Shown here: positions 49,149-58,260 of the stretch, piece after piece
Position numbering within the stretch: position 1 is the stretch's first letter
Layout: every line of letters starts with the position of its first letter
Assembly (NCBI RefSeq): GCF_027460265.1
Contig: NZ_JAPZBC010000001.1
Location: 2,259,501-2,323,500 of the forward strand
Source: Streptomyces sp. WMMC940
Lineage (GTDB): Bacteria; Actinomycetota; Actinomycetes; Streptomycetales; Streptomycetaceae
DNA: 64,000 bases
Direction: 5' to 3'
Made by a program: the position numbers and the translations under genes
Notes under the pieces: model-generated
Told to the model about the DNA's origin: nothing
The model's input: only the letters and a program-made list of their open reading frames with translations
The model's database searches: none

Positions 49149-51068
49149 CTACGGCGCTTCGTACTCCTTGGGCATATGGATTTGCCGGATGGTGGCCGGG
49201 TCGCGTGGCACCGGAACGGCTTGGGTGCTGATGATCTGGGTGCCCGTGGCCTGGGCCGCGTTTGCCAGATCCTGCAGGACGTCGTCGACCACAGTGGTGC
49301 CGATGCCCTGCTGGTAGGGGTTGTCCAGGAGCAGCAGGCCGGGGGCTGCTGCTCCTTCGTCGAGGTCAGAGGCCAGGAACAGGGTGGCGTAGCTGTAAGC
49401 CAGGAAGAAGAGCACCTTCGTCTCTGCCCCCAGGGCTTGGTCCCAGGGGCGAGTGCCGACGTAGAAAGTGAGGTCACTGTCGTTGATGGTGATGGCGCCC
49501 TTGACCCAGCCGCGTTCGCGGTAGCGGTGCAGGAATTCGTTCATTCGCTCGGCGAACAGGGCGCATCGTTCGACGGAAGTGAGCGTAGCTGTGGCAACTG
49601 CGGCGGGCTCTTGGGCGAGTGCGTCGACGGCTTGTTGTGCAGCGGTGACGGCCTGGCTGGCTACGGCGCGGCGTTGGAGGATCTCCTCGATGGCCGGAAA
49701 GGCTGTCATCTTCTGTTCGAGCTGGGCGATCTGGGCGGCGAGGTTTTCGAGGCTGGCCATGAAGGGGGCCAGCTGCGCGGCGCGTTCTTCGTTGATGCGA
49801 TGCGCGAGCCGTGCCTGTTCGTTTTGAAGGTCTGCTCGGCGGGTGCGGGCCGTCTGCAGATCGGCGGCGGTGCGGGCGGTGACATCTTCCAGGTCGGCAA
49901 GTTCTGACTTGAGTGACCGGATCTCCACCTGTGCCCGTCGGCGGCGCTGGTCGTCGTCGACCGGTTGGAAGCACAGGTAGCAGGCGTCTTCGCCATGCTC
50001 TCGGTGCGGGTCCACGCGTTGTTCGCATGCTGGGCAGAGTCGTACGGGGAGGGCGTCGAAGGTCTCCACGGAGGCGATGAGGCGTTCCATGCGGGTCACT
50101 TCCGAGGTGACCGTCTGGGCGGAGTAGGCGTGTTCGTTGCTGAGTTGTTCGAGCGCGACGACCTCGTCGACCGCCAGTTGCAACCGCCTGGATATGTCTT
50201 CGTAGGCGCTCGTCAGTGACGAGTCGTATCCGGCTGCCGTCTCGGTGGTGGACGTTCCCTGCAGGAGGCTGTTGATCTCGCGCGTCAGTTCATGACGTCG
50301 TTGGCGAACCGCGTGCAGTTGAGCGGTGACCTCTTCCCGTGCGGTCGCTACCTGGTCGAGGGTGCGGGCGACGGGAATGCGGAGCCGTTCGGAGATGGCG
50401 GTGACGGCCTGCAATGTGCTGTCCTGCACGTCCCGCTCCACTGCCTGGGCTTCGGCAAGGCGCCGCCTGGCCTGGGCGACGGCGAACTCCTTGGTGTCGT
50501 AGCGGGAGCCGGCAAAGCCGAGGAGCATGCTGACGACGCCGCGCCGGATGAATTCCTGCTCCTTGTTGGCGAAGCTCGTCCAGGACTCCTCGTTGCGGTA
50601 GAAGTGGCGCAGCAGGTTCCGGAAGGACAAGGGCGTCAGTTCACTGGCCGTGGCCGGGTGGAGACCCTTGGGGATGCGCAGGTTGGGCCAGCCCAGTTCG
50701 CGCAGGATCCAGTCGGAGAAGTCGGCGTCGGTCAGCTCGTCTCCGTCGACGTACACCTTGTTCATGCGCCCGTGCTGGAGGAGACGAGTCAGGGTGCGGG
50801 GGTGGCCGTTGAGCCGGATCGCGGTGGAGACCTCGATGTACTCGTCGGAGACGGCGGCACCGAGAGCATCGATCATCCCGCCGCGGTCGCCGAAGCAGTA
50901 GTCGATGACCTTCAGCGTGGTGGTCTTGGAGCTGTTGCGGGGCCCGCTGAGGATGTTCAGCATGCCTGTTCCGAAGGCATACTCGTCGATTTCTGCGGTG
51001 TTGTGGACGAGCTTGACGGAGTCGATCCTGATCCCGCGGTCGGGGTGGGCGGTCACGGGTTTTGTCAT
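49149..51068 (-). CDS. SMC/Rad50-like ATPase of an ABC three-component (ABC-3C) system
   Basis: A 639-residue ATPase. The N-terminal Walker A is SGPRNSSKTT (41-50), followed by YCFGDRGGM. Long coiled coils span about 195-335 and 375-500, with a central zinc site CPAC (345-348) and CYLC (363-366), like a Rad50 hook. The C-terminal half-site has GAETKVLFFLAYSY (547-560, signature position) and Walker B PGLLLLDNPYQQG (576-588), then IISTQAV. This is the ATPase of ABC-3C conflict systems. It is last in a three-gene operon, overlapping the middle component by four bases. Confidence 0.88.
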   Translation of the reverse strand: MTKPVTAHPDRGIRIDSVKLVHNTAEIDEYAFGTGMLNILSGPRNSSKTTTLKVIDYCFGDRGGMIDALGAAVSDEYIEVSTAIRLNGHPRTLTRLLQHGRMNKVYVDGDELTDADFSDWILRELGWPNLRIPKGLHPATASELTPLSFRNLLRHFYRNEESWTSFANKEQEFIRRGVVSMLLGFAGSRYDTKEFAVAQARRRLAEAQAVERDVQDSTLQAVTAISERLRIPVARTLDQVATAREEVTAQLHAVRQRRHELTREINSLLQGTSTTETAAGYDSSLTSAYEDISRRLQLAVDEVVALEQLSNEHAYSAQTVTSEVTRMERLIASVETFDALPVRLCPACEQRVDPHREHGEDACYLCFQPVDDDQRRRRAQVEIRSLKSELADLEDVTARTAADLQTARTRRADLQNEQARLAHRINEERAAQLAPFMASLENLAAQIAQLEQKMTAFPAIEEILQRRAVASQAVTAAQQAVDALAQEPAAVATATLTSVERCALFAERMNEFLHRYRERGWVKGAITINDSDLTFYVGTRPWDQALGAETKVLFFLAYSYATLFLASDLDEGAAAPGLLLLDNPYQQGIGTTVVDDVLQDLANAAQATGTQIISTQAVPVPRDPATIRQIHMPKEYEAP

Positions 51069-51643
51069 GGCCGGATCTCCTGGCGGAAGGGCGCGTTGCC
51101 GACCTCGTCTGGGAACAGGTCGTAGATCAGGTTCTTCAGGTCGGTGCCCGACATGGCAGCCAGATTTCCTCGCATAGCCTGACAGCGCCGGACCAGTGGC
51201 TGGAACTGAGGGGCCTCGGTAAGGCGTTGTGCGGTCCTCTTGCCGGCGGCTTTGAGTTTCACTCGTTCGACCCGGTGGGTGGTGATGGTCACGAGGTCCC
51301 GAGAGACGAGGAAGGCGAGGAATTGCCGGTAGCGCTGGTCCCAGGGTCCGTAGCGGTAGCGGATCATAGGTGCCTCGACTTCGGACGGGTCACGGGCGAG
51401 AAACGCGGTTTCGGTATCGACGGCTTCCGGCATCGCGGCGTGGGCCCGCTCCAGGAATCCTGGATAGCGCACGAAGAAATCAAGTTTGGCGAACTTCGTC
51501 CGTCCCTCGATATAGGGGCCGGGCTCCTCGCCGCAGAGGTAGATGAGCAGCAGGAGCCGTGTTGCGTGGAAGTCAGGGGAGTCGTCCGGGTCCCAGGCGC
51601 GATACAGCGGGGGCACCACGCTGCTGCCGATCTTATGAGGCAT
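51065..51643 (-). CDS. ABC-3C middle component
   Basis: A 192-residue protein between the ATPase and the nuclease. The text ATRLLLLIYLCGEE, GRTKFAKLDFFVRYPGFLERA and MIRYRYGPWDQRYRQFLAFLVSRDLV follows the ABC-3C middle-component pattern (a winged-helix-like adaptor thought to link ATPase and effector). It overlaps the effector gene by 11 bases and the ATPase gene by four. No catalytic residues are evident, in keeping with an adaptor role. Confidence 0.85.
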   Translation of the reverse strand: MPHKIGSSVVPPLYRAWDPDDSPDFHATRLLLLIYLCGEEPGPYIEGRTKFAKLDFFVRYPGFLERAHAAMPEAVDTETAFLARDPSEVEAPMIRYRYGPWDQRYRQFLAFLVSRDLVTITTHRVERVKLKAAGKRTAQRLTEAPQFQPLVRRCQAMRGNLAAMSGTDLKNLIYDLFPDEVGNAPFRQEIRP

Positions 51644-52721
51644 CGGCGTACCTGTTCTGGCAGCGTGCCGTGATGTCGGAAAGCACTGCGTGGGCCTCGG
51701 CGAGGGTGAACTGCCGGCTGGTCACCTCGGGCAGGTCGCTCACGGCCACAAGCGTCTCGAAGTACGCCGCCGAGCCGGCGGCGAGGCGTCCGGCGCGTCG
51801 TTTCGCCATCGTGAGCGTGCAGATGGCGTTGATCTGATCGGCCAGGTCGTCGTACGCGCGGCGCCGGGTGCCGACACTGGCGCGGTAGGTCCGACGGTAG
51901 GCGAGCATGGCATCGTGCTGGGCTTCCGCCTCGGGCTCCGGTATTTCGGCAGCTCGCAGCTTGAGCTTGAGTTTCATCAACAGTTCGGTGGAACCGTCTC
52001 GCCGTCGCCCGGTTGCTCTGCGCACGCTGTCGTCCAGGTCCCGGCCGAAGTCGTCCGCGGTGAAGGTTGTCGGTCGCAGCTCAAGGGCGCTGCGGGCTAT
52101 GTACTTGGAGATCAGCCAGATCATGACCTCCTCGACTTCCTCGTACAGCGGTTTCTCGCCCAGGCACGCTTCCACCAGTGGCGCCAGTCGCGCCATGGCC
52201 TCGGCCTCGACCTGGTCGATGGTGCGCGCCTCCACCAGGACGTCCAGGCGGTCGACACACCATCCGATGTCCCTGCCGTCTGGCAGTTGCACCCCGCTGA
52301 GCCTCTTGACGATGTCCGCGCGGGCGTCCGCGCTCACCGGGCCGCGAGGACGATCACGTTCCGCGACGAACGCATACAGGTCCCGCTGGGGCGTCTCGTT
52401 GACGATGAAGGTGAACCGTGTGCCGTCCGGCAGCGGCTTGCCCAGGAACAGCTTGCCCAGATAGCTGCTGTCTGCGGCCTTCTTCTCCTCCGGCTTGCAA
52501 ACGTTGGCGATACTGTGCCGCGTACCGGCTTCCTCGATCGTCTTGACCTGCCGGTATACGGGGGCGCCGTCCCGATGACACAGGATGTCCTCCAGGTCCT
52601 CCCACGAGACAGCCGTCCACCGCCCTTCGAGCATGTCCAGGCAGTCCAGCAACGTGACGGCATCCTGGTAGGCGAACCCGCGCCTGCTCCGACGGCCGCC
52701 GTCAGCAGGCGCGAGAGCCAC
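51633..52721 (-). CDS. ABC-3C effector with DUF4297 (Cap4-type) nuclease domain
   Basis: A 362-residue protein from a GTG at 52721 (ALAPADGGRRSRRGFAYQ) with a GAGG site six bases upstream; an ATG at 52799 would add 26 residues without a ribosome site. The N-terminus is the DUF4297 restriction-like fold: GFAYQ (15-19), WEDLEDI (40-46) and the catalytic YRQVKT (56-61), where Glu/Asp and Gln-x-Lys match the PD-(D/E)XK core of Cap4-like DNases. The C-terminal 250 residues are helical and probably the sensing or ATPase-docking part. It is the first gene of the operon, so it should be the toxic effector. Confidence 0.85.
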   Translation of the reverse strand: MALAPADGGRRSRRGFAYQDAVTLLDCLDMLEGRWTAVSWEDLEDILCHRDGAPVYRQVKTIEEAGTRHSIANVCKPEEKKAADSSYLGKLFLGKPLPDGTRFTFIVNETPQRDLYAFVAERDRPRGPVSADARADIVKRLSGVQLPDGRDIGWCVDRLDVLVEARTIDQVEAEAMARLAPLVEACLGEKPLYEEVEEVMIWLISKYIARSALELRPTTFTADDFGRDLDDSVRRATGRRRDGSTELLMKLKLKLRAAEIPEPEAEAQHDAMLAYRRTYRASVGTRRRAYDDLADQINAICTLTMAKRRAGRLAAGSAAYFETLVAVSDLPEVTSRQFTLAEAHAVLSDITARCQNRYADAS

Positions 52722-53050
52722 GGCTGCCTCGTGCGCGCTGGCGCACAGCGCTGAACCCTCGATACACGGCAAAATGGCCTGTTCGCACAGTTCCCCCATA
52801 AGCCACTTCGGAGCATGCAGTAGATCACCGCATCACCCAGAAGAGCAACGGTCGTGCAGAACATCAACCCCGCTCCGTGTCCGCGCCGCTACACCTGCGG
52901 CACGGCAGGAGATGTGACGGCGGCTCAAGCGCGAGCCACGGACATGCGCAGGGGAACCGTCGGAGACGCGCACGCACCCGAGCGCACGCCGCAACGGTCG
53001 GACCGCGTACCCACCCACGCCATGTCCGCGATCCCAGGCTAATCGTGCGC

Positions 53051-54244
53051 CTAGTCAGGCTCAGGCGGCTGGCCGTAGGAGCTCAACAGCCCTTCGATGC
53101 GCTGGTTGTTGATGGACTGCCGGTCATACAGGCACTTCGCGTACCGGGACAGCAGAACCTCGACACTGTTGCCGGCCCGCTGGGCGACCTCGGCCGGGTC
53201 CGCGCCCGCGCACAGCCACGTGGACAGCGCCGAATGCCGCAGATCGTACGGCCGCTTCGCGAGCGGCGTGCTGGTGAGCGCCGGAGACAGGGCAAGGTCG
53301 CGGCTCTCGCGCCAGACCCGGTGGTAGGTGGAGTAGCTGACGACCCGGCCCTGTTCGGTGAAGAACAGCCGCCCATCGTCGGCCGTGCCGAACGTGGCAA
53401 CATGCTCCCTCCACATCGCCACCAGATGCGGGGGCAGCGGCACCACCCGCGTCTCCCCGGGCGGGCGGTTCTTCAGCCCGCGCTCATCATGGAACTCGCC
53501 GGTGTCGGTCCACCGTTTACCCGCCTGCGGCCGAGTACGGTGCAGGATCAGCCGCCCCCACCCAGTGCGGGGCAGCCGGCAGTCCGGCAGCGCCACCGCG
53601 ACCGCCTCCTCCGGACGCAGGGCCCGCGTAGTACATCTGCCCAGCTCGCCCCGCTCCACGGCGTAATGCAGCGCGTGCACCAGCACCTTGCGCTTACGGC
53701 GCATCGTCTCCACCGCCGCCTCACTCCCGTCCAGCTTGCGGCGCAGCGACTCCAGCACATCACGTGCCAGGACCGGATCATGCAGATCCACCAGGGGACG
53801 GGATGCCTTGGCGACCCACTGCAGCACCAGCCGGTCCTGCACCGACATCTCCCCCTGTCCCGGCCGGAGCGTGACGAACGCCCAGTGCCGCAGGGCACGG
53901 CGCAGCAGGTGCCCGTTCGGCCGGCCCGGAAGGTCCCCCAGCATCGCCATCGTGACGGCCGTCAGCGCGTCGCTGACCTCGTCCCGGGTCTTCGCCGCCC
54001 GGCCTGGCCAATGGGCTCGCGCGTACTCGGTCGCGAAGGAGTACCAGCTCATGTGCGACGGCCCCCGTGCCCCCTGGCCGGAGTTGCTCACCTCGGCCAG
54101 TCCCACGCGGATGGCCCGCACCAGCTCCGCCCCGAACTCTCCGGCCAAGCCCGCGACCGCGCTGCCGCCGTGCGGCTGCGCCGGGGTTCGGTCCGCAGGC
54201 TGCTCGGGCTGAGATGCGGCGCCGTGGTGCTCGTTCAGGTCCAT
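53051..54244 (-). CDS. int: Tyrosine-family site-specific integrase of the island
   Basis: A 397-residue recombinase starting at the ATG at 54244 with AGGAGG five bases upstream. An N-terminal Ala/Arg-rich arm-binding region includes LAGEFGAELVRAIRV and WYSFATEYARAHWPGRAAKT. A SAM-like core-binding domain and the catalytic domain follow (LRPEEAVAVALPDCRL... HRTRPQAGKRW). Box II reads KRPYDLRHSALSTWLCAGADPAEVAQRAG and the nucleophile Tyr lies in VLLSRYAKCL. It should catalyse integration at the tRNA-Arg repeat. It lies 2.5 kb from the right repeat rather than next to it, which is unusual, and no excisionase gene is seen beside it. Confidence 0.92.
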   Translation of the reverse strand: MDLNEHHGAASQPEQPADRTPAQPHGGSAVAGLAGEFGAELVRAIRVGLAEVSNSGQGARGPSHMSWYSFATEYARAHWPGRAAKTRDEVSDALTAVTMAMLGDLPGRPNGHLLRRALRHWAFVTLRPGQGEMSVQDRLVLQWVAKASRPLVDLHDPVLARDVLESLRRKLDGSEAAVETMRRKRKVLVHALHYAVERGELGRCTTRALRPEEAVAVALPDCRLPRTGWGRLILHRTRPQAGKRWTDTGEFHDERGLKNRPPGETRVVPLPPHLVAMWREHVATFGTADDGRLFFTEQGRVVSYSTYHRVWRESRDLALSPALTSTPLAKRPYDLRHSALSTWLCAGADPAEVAQRAGNSVEVLLSRYAKCLYDRQSINNQRIEGLLSSYGQPPEPD

Positions 54245-54503
54245 ACCCGCCTCCTTCTGATCGGCGGGAGAATGGCTGCCCGGCACATCCACTCCAACAT
54301 CCCCTCGCAAGAGGGCACTCGAGCGGCGTCATGTTGACGAGCGCGGATTGTCGGACGTTCGACCCGGCTTCCGTCACCACTGGTCATACCTGGTCCCGGT
54401 GTGGCCAGTTGTGGTCCTTGCCGCACTATGCGCACTTGCACGCGCCCCGATGTCCCGAACTACCGTTCCCGGCCAGCCAGAGCACGGACACCGTGGGGGA
54501 TGC

Positions 54504-55904
54504 ATGGCGAGAACCGCGCGACAGATCCTGAACGCTCTCAGCCGCTCGACGAGCGTTCACATCCACTCGACGACAGAACTGGCCGCGCACGTGGACTCCG
54601 CGGCGGCGGCCATCGACAAGCGGCGTCGGCAGAAGGGCCAGGAGGCAGCGCGCAGGAAGCCCGACCTGCGGCCGGTCGCGCTGGCCGAGCACGGGCGGTC
54701 CATTGACCTGACGCCGTGGCAGGTGCTGCATGCCGTAGCCCGCGGCTACGTGCTGGCCGGCCAGGGAATGGGGCGCGGGCTGGCGGAACACTGGCTGAGC
54801 CTGAAGTTCTGCGAGGCGCTGGACGGCAATCGCGCCGGCGCCATGGATCTCACCGACAAGGGCCGCTCTTCCGAAAGCTGGTACAAGGGCATGCAGGCGC
54901 GGGAGCTGGCCGTCGGCTTCGGGCTCGCGGTGGCGGAGCACATCGTGCAGCAGCGTTACCCCGACCACATCGTCTCGGTCGTGGACACGAACACGGTGCT
55001 GCGAGCCGGCTGGCCCCTGAGCGTCTCCCAACGGAACAAGGGCTCACGGCCCCGGCCCGACTACATCATCGAGGCATGGAAACCCGGCGAGCCGTCGAAA
55101 GTCACCTTCGTGGCCTGCCGCGGAAACCACCAGAAGCCCAGCAAGCGCACCGGCCGAACCCGCAGCACCACGATCCAGCAACTGGTCAAGGGAGCAGAAC
55201 TGACCGAGGGAATGCAGATCGGCCCCTGGAACACGACGCCCTGTCTGATGCTGTCCACCGAACTCATGGGCCAGAGCGGGGTCGTGGTCAATGTGCTGCA
55301 ATCCCCAGGCGAGGCACTGCTCCCCCTCCGAATACCCGGCGCCCTGAATGACGCCGACGAGGAGATCAGGGACAATCCCGGAATCCCCTACCCCAACGCC
55401 ATTCGCGTACCGGCCCGGGACGGTCGACGGGCGCGGACGGTCGACGGCTTCCAGGTGGGCGAGGACGATCTCGCCTGGTTCGGTCAGCTCCTGGCCCGTA
55501 CCGCAGCAGCCGGCCTGACCGCTTTCTCCGGCGGACGGAAATACACGGCCGGGTATCTCACCGCCCGCCAAGGGCGAGAGCACTACGACGTGCCCGCCTT
55601 CGCCGCAACCTCGAGCGTCGACGACGCGGACATCGAGGTCGGCGACACGAAATTCGTCGGCACAGACAACGTCTTCCGCATGGGGACCGCACGCATCGAG
55701 GCGTTCTCCGGAATGGACTCAGAACTGTACGAACTGATCAAAGACGGCCGCGTGGAGGAGTACCGGCAAGCGGCCTACGAACTCCACTCCAAACGGCGCG
55801 ACTCCCATGCAGCCGGGAAATGGAACGACCCGATCTCGTTCCAAGACGACAGCACCGTCATGGCCCTGAGCATCCTGCCCATCCGCAAACGGCGCCCGCT
55901 CTGA
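54504..55904 (+). CDS. Large island protein of unknown function
   Basis: A 466-residue protein from the ATG at 54504. It begins with a helical, basic region (RQILNALSRSTSVHIHSTTELAAHVDSAAAAIDKRRRQKGQEAARRK). The central part includes RPRPDYIIEAWKPGEPSKVTFVACRGNHQ, which has the shape of a nuclease-like sheet (PD, then E, then a basic residue), but the canonical ExK is absent. The C-terminal third is mixed alpha/beta. I recognise no family. It is divergent from the integrase, with about 260 bp between them, and is the last intact gene before the right repeat. Confidence 0.75.
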   Translation: MARTARQILNALSRSTSVHIHSTTELAAHVDSAAAAIDKRRRQKGQEAARRKPDLRPVALAEHGRSIDLTPWQVLHAVARGYVLAGQGMGRGLAEHWLSLKFCEALDGNRAGAMDLTDKGRSSESWYKGMQARELAVGFGLAVAEHIVQQRYPDHIVSVVDTNTVLRAGWPLSVSQRNKGSRPRPDYIIEAWKPGEPSKVTFVACRGNHQKPSKRTGRTRSTTIQQLVKGAELTEGMQIGPWNTTPCLMLSTELMGQSGVVVNVLQSPGEALLPLRIPGALNDADEEIRDNPGIPYPNAIRVPARDGRRARTVDGFQVGEDDLAWFGQLLARTAAAGLTAFSGGRKYTAGYLTARQGREHYDVPAFAATSSVDDADIEVGDTKFVGTDNVFRMGTARIEAFSGMDSELYELIKDGRVEEYRQAAYELHSKRRDSHAAGKWNDPISFQDDSTVMALSILPIRKRRPL

Positions 55905-56771
55905 ACCAACAACTCAGGAGATCTTGGCTCTCCTGCGCTCACCGCTACGGCAGCGCAACATAGCTCGGGATCGCCGGTTGGCCAAACCGGCGATCCTCCG
56001 GAGCATTGACAGTCCACCGCCACCACCTGCCCGCACGTCGAAAGGCCGCATCCCTAATCCCAGCCTCACAACTTCACACGACCGGCCGCCTGTATTCACG
56101 ACCAGGCAGCCCGAGCAGCGCTTCCAGGACGCGGTCGACCCACCGGGTCGGCCTTCCCAGGGCATTACGCAAGAGCGTCGCGCCGACGCCGAGCGCTGCC
56201 GGGCGAAGGGAGAGCGGCGCCGTCTTGGCCTTGGTTCGCGCCGACTGGCCTTCGCCTGCCGTCTGCGACTGCCGGCAAAGCCGCCGGCATCCGACTCGCA
56301 CGTTCGCAGTCGCGGTTCGCCGGCCAACACCGTCTACCGCGCTGCGGCGTGGTGCCCACTCCGGCACCAAGTCAGGGCGGGTCTCCCTCAGCCCGCCGGA
56401 GGCTGGAGAGTCAGCAGGGACACACACGCCAAGGTCATGCGGATGAGAAGCGGCGGGACGCGCCCGTCGGCCACCGTTCACCCCGGCACCGCGCGCGAGC
56501 GCCCCCACCGAGCCAGGCGCACAACCCGCTCTCTTGGCCTGCCCGCACGCTCCGGGCAGCCTCCTTGTTCGATTGAGGGCGCACCATATACCCCTACGCT
56601 TGCCCGAGGAAATCGTGATCTACGTCATGGCGCATGGATCGACTATCGCGGGGAACGATAGGGACAAGGCGAGCAAAATAGGCTTTTTCATTCTCGCGGG
56701 ACATGCGCGGGACGGCGGGCCTGACAACCTGTCAAGTAAGCCGCTGACCTGCGAAAACACGCGGGAAGCCG
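55905..56771. other. Non-coding island right end, about 0.9 kb
   Basis: Frames of up to 245 codons cross this stretch, but the translations are Arg/Pro/Ser-rich and inconsistent between strands. It is probably decayed DNA between the last gene and the attachment repeat. I see no convincing RNA gene or transposase remnant. Confidence 0.45.
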
Positions 56772-56818
56772 ACGGCCTCCGGAGCCGTGTGCGCAGGTTC
56801 GAATCCTGCCGGGGGCAC
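56772..56818. repeat. Right attachment repeat
   Basis: An exact 47-bp copy of the tRNA-Arg 3' end (ACGGCCTCCGG... to GGGGGCAC). It lacks the 5' half of the tRNA, so it is not a gene. It marks the right edge of the island. Confidence 0.93.
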
Positions 56819-56835
56819 CTCGAAGAAGGTGCCCA

Positions 56836-56875
56836 AAGACCCCGCCACCAGCGAGAACGCTGAGGACGGGGTCTT
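56836..56875 (+). terminator. Ancestral tRNA-Arg terminator, now beyond the island
   Basis: AAGACCCCG (56836-56844) pairs with CGGGGTCTT (56867-56875), enclosing a smaller GCG-AGAA-CGC hairpin. Lying 18 bases after the right repeat, it is most likely the terminator that followed the tRNA gene before integration. The remaining gap to leuC (56876-57257) shows no gene. Confidence 0.6.
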
Positions 56876-57257
56876 CGCGCATGTGCAGCCGTGTGCCGCC
56901 CGGAGTGGCCGTACGAGCGGATCTGTGGCCTATCGCGCGACAGGCCACAGGATGAGGTTCCCCCGAGACGCGGGGAGAGGTGACAGCAGGTCAGATGGGG
57001 CTCACGAGAGGCGCTCTCATGGTGCCTGCCCCGAGGAAGTACCCGCCGGCTCTCCCGGCGGCTCGCGCCGGAACCCTCAGTCTTCGCCGCGGTGGTGTGG
57101 CCGCATCCGGGATCGGCTCGGGACGCCGGCTGTCCCGCTCTCCCCCATATCCCGGCCTCGTCCCGCCCGGGTTGAGGACCGATCAAGGACGGCCCGGGGA
57201 GTGATCCCCCTAGCGTCGACGGCATGACAGGACTGATCGTCGGCCGGAGGGAAAGCG

Positions 57258-58001
57258 ATGGGTAGGACACTCGCGGAGAAGGTCTGGGACGATCATGTCG
57301 TCCGGCGCGTCGAGGGCGAGCCCGATCTCCTCTTCATCGATCTCCACCTGCTGCACGAGGTGACGAGTCCGCAGGCGTTCGACGGTCTCCGTCAGAACGG
57401 GCGCCGGGTGCGGCGGCTCGACCTCACCATCGCGACCGAGGACCACAACACCCCCACCCTGGACATCGACAAGCCCGTCGCCGACCCCGTCTCCCGTGCG
57501 CAGCTGGAGACCCTGCGCAAGAACTGCGCGGAGTTCGGCGTCCGGCTGCATCCGCTGGGTGACGTCGAGCAGGGCGTGGTCCATGTCGTAGGGCCGCAGC
57601 TGGGGCTGACCCAGCCGGGCACCACCGTGGTCTGCGGCGACTCCCACACCTCCACCCACGGCGCCTTCGGCGCGCTGGCGTTCGGTATCGGCACCTCCCA
57701 GGTCGAGCACGTACTGGCCACCCAGACCCTGCCCATGGCCCGCCCCAGGACCATGGCGATCACCGTCGACGGGGAACTGCCCGACGACGTCACCGCCAAG
57801 GACCTGATCCTGGCCATCATCGCCAGGATCGGCACCGGCGGCGGCCAAGGCCACGTCGGCGACCCAGTGGGCGAGTTCGCTGGTCAGGCTCTTGTGAGGG
57901 CCTTGTGCGAGTTCGAGGTCCGTGCATTCCTCGACCGCCGAGAGACGCGTTTCGTTCACGCCGGCCGCCCCGAAGGGGTACCGGGCGCCCGCTCACTTTG
58001 A
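57258..58001 (+). pseudogene. leuC: 5' fragment of leuC (3-isopropylmalate dehydratase large subunit)
   Basis: The ATG at 57258 has GGAGGG upstream. The first ~196 residues are typical Leu[77 protein letters not shown], and [20 protein letters not shown]. The match stops there, near 57,860, and the frame runs on for about 50 residues in the antisense of a different gene. Full LeuC is about 470 residues; the three cysteines that hold the 4Fe-4S cluster lie in the lost part, so this product cannot be an active isomerase. The true leuC is presumably elsewhere in the genome. Confidence 0.88.
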
Positions 58002-58041
58002 GCTCCAACGGCCCGAGCACTCTGAACTCGACTCCATGCAT
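57866..58041 (-). pseudogene. Deleted SARP-type regulator remnant
   Basis: On the minus strand an ATG at 58041 begins [23 protein letters not shown], the typical first strands of a SARP/AfsR DNA-binding domain. The text then jumps, with a frame change, to [32 protein letters not shown], which matches the middle of a bacterial transcriptional activation domain (usually R-L-x-A-V-E-E-R...L-A-L-G-x-H). About 150 residues between them and everything after are missing. It abuts the leuC fragment tail to tail. Confidence 0.7.
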
Positions 58042-58260
58042 TGAAGTTGAGACCCCGATCTCGCATTCTGAACGGATGTGCGTGATTGCCGTCGCACGCG
58101 GCGCTGCGTGACGGCGGGAGGTGAGAAGTACGGCTCCCGCCCGGGCCGGGGTGAGACCACGAGCGGAAGCCGAGAAGCCTGCATCACCATCCCCCTGTGG
58201 CGATGCGGAACTTCGGGCACGGGTTGCCCAAGTGGCCGGAAAATGCCCCTGATCGGGGGC

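Larger units (their letters stand above)
39956..56818. mobile_element. Integrative genomic island in tRNA-Arg(CCG), about 16.8 kb
   Basis: The island is bounded by a perfect 47-bp direct repeat of the tRNA-Arg 3' end (39956-40002 and 56772-56818). It encodes a tyrosine integrase near its right end, the expected enzyme for tRNA-site integration. Cargo: DUF4241, NYN/OST-HTH, a zinc-ribbon/HEPN-like protein, a broken gene, rpoA, a PD-(D/E)XK-like protein, RHH/PIN toxin-antitoxin, an ABC-3C system and one large unknown. No replication initiator, TraB/FtsK-type transfer protein or excisionase is recognisable, so it is not a complete AICE. It may be mobilised by another element, or be a fixed remnant. 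Confidence 0.9.

Noticed and set aside
56772..56818. Second tRNA-Arg gene
   Set aside because: Only the anticodon-to-3' part is present; the D-arm and 5' acceptor strand are missing, so it is the attachment-site copy.
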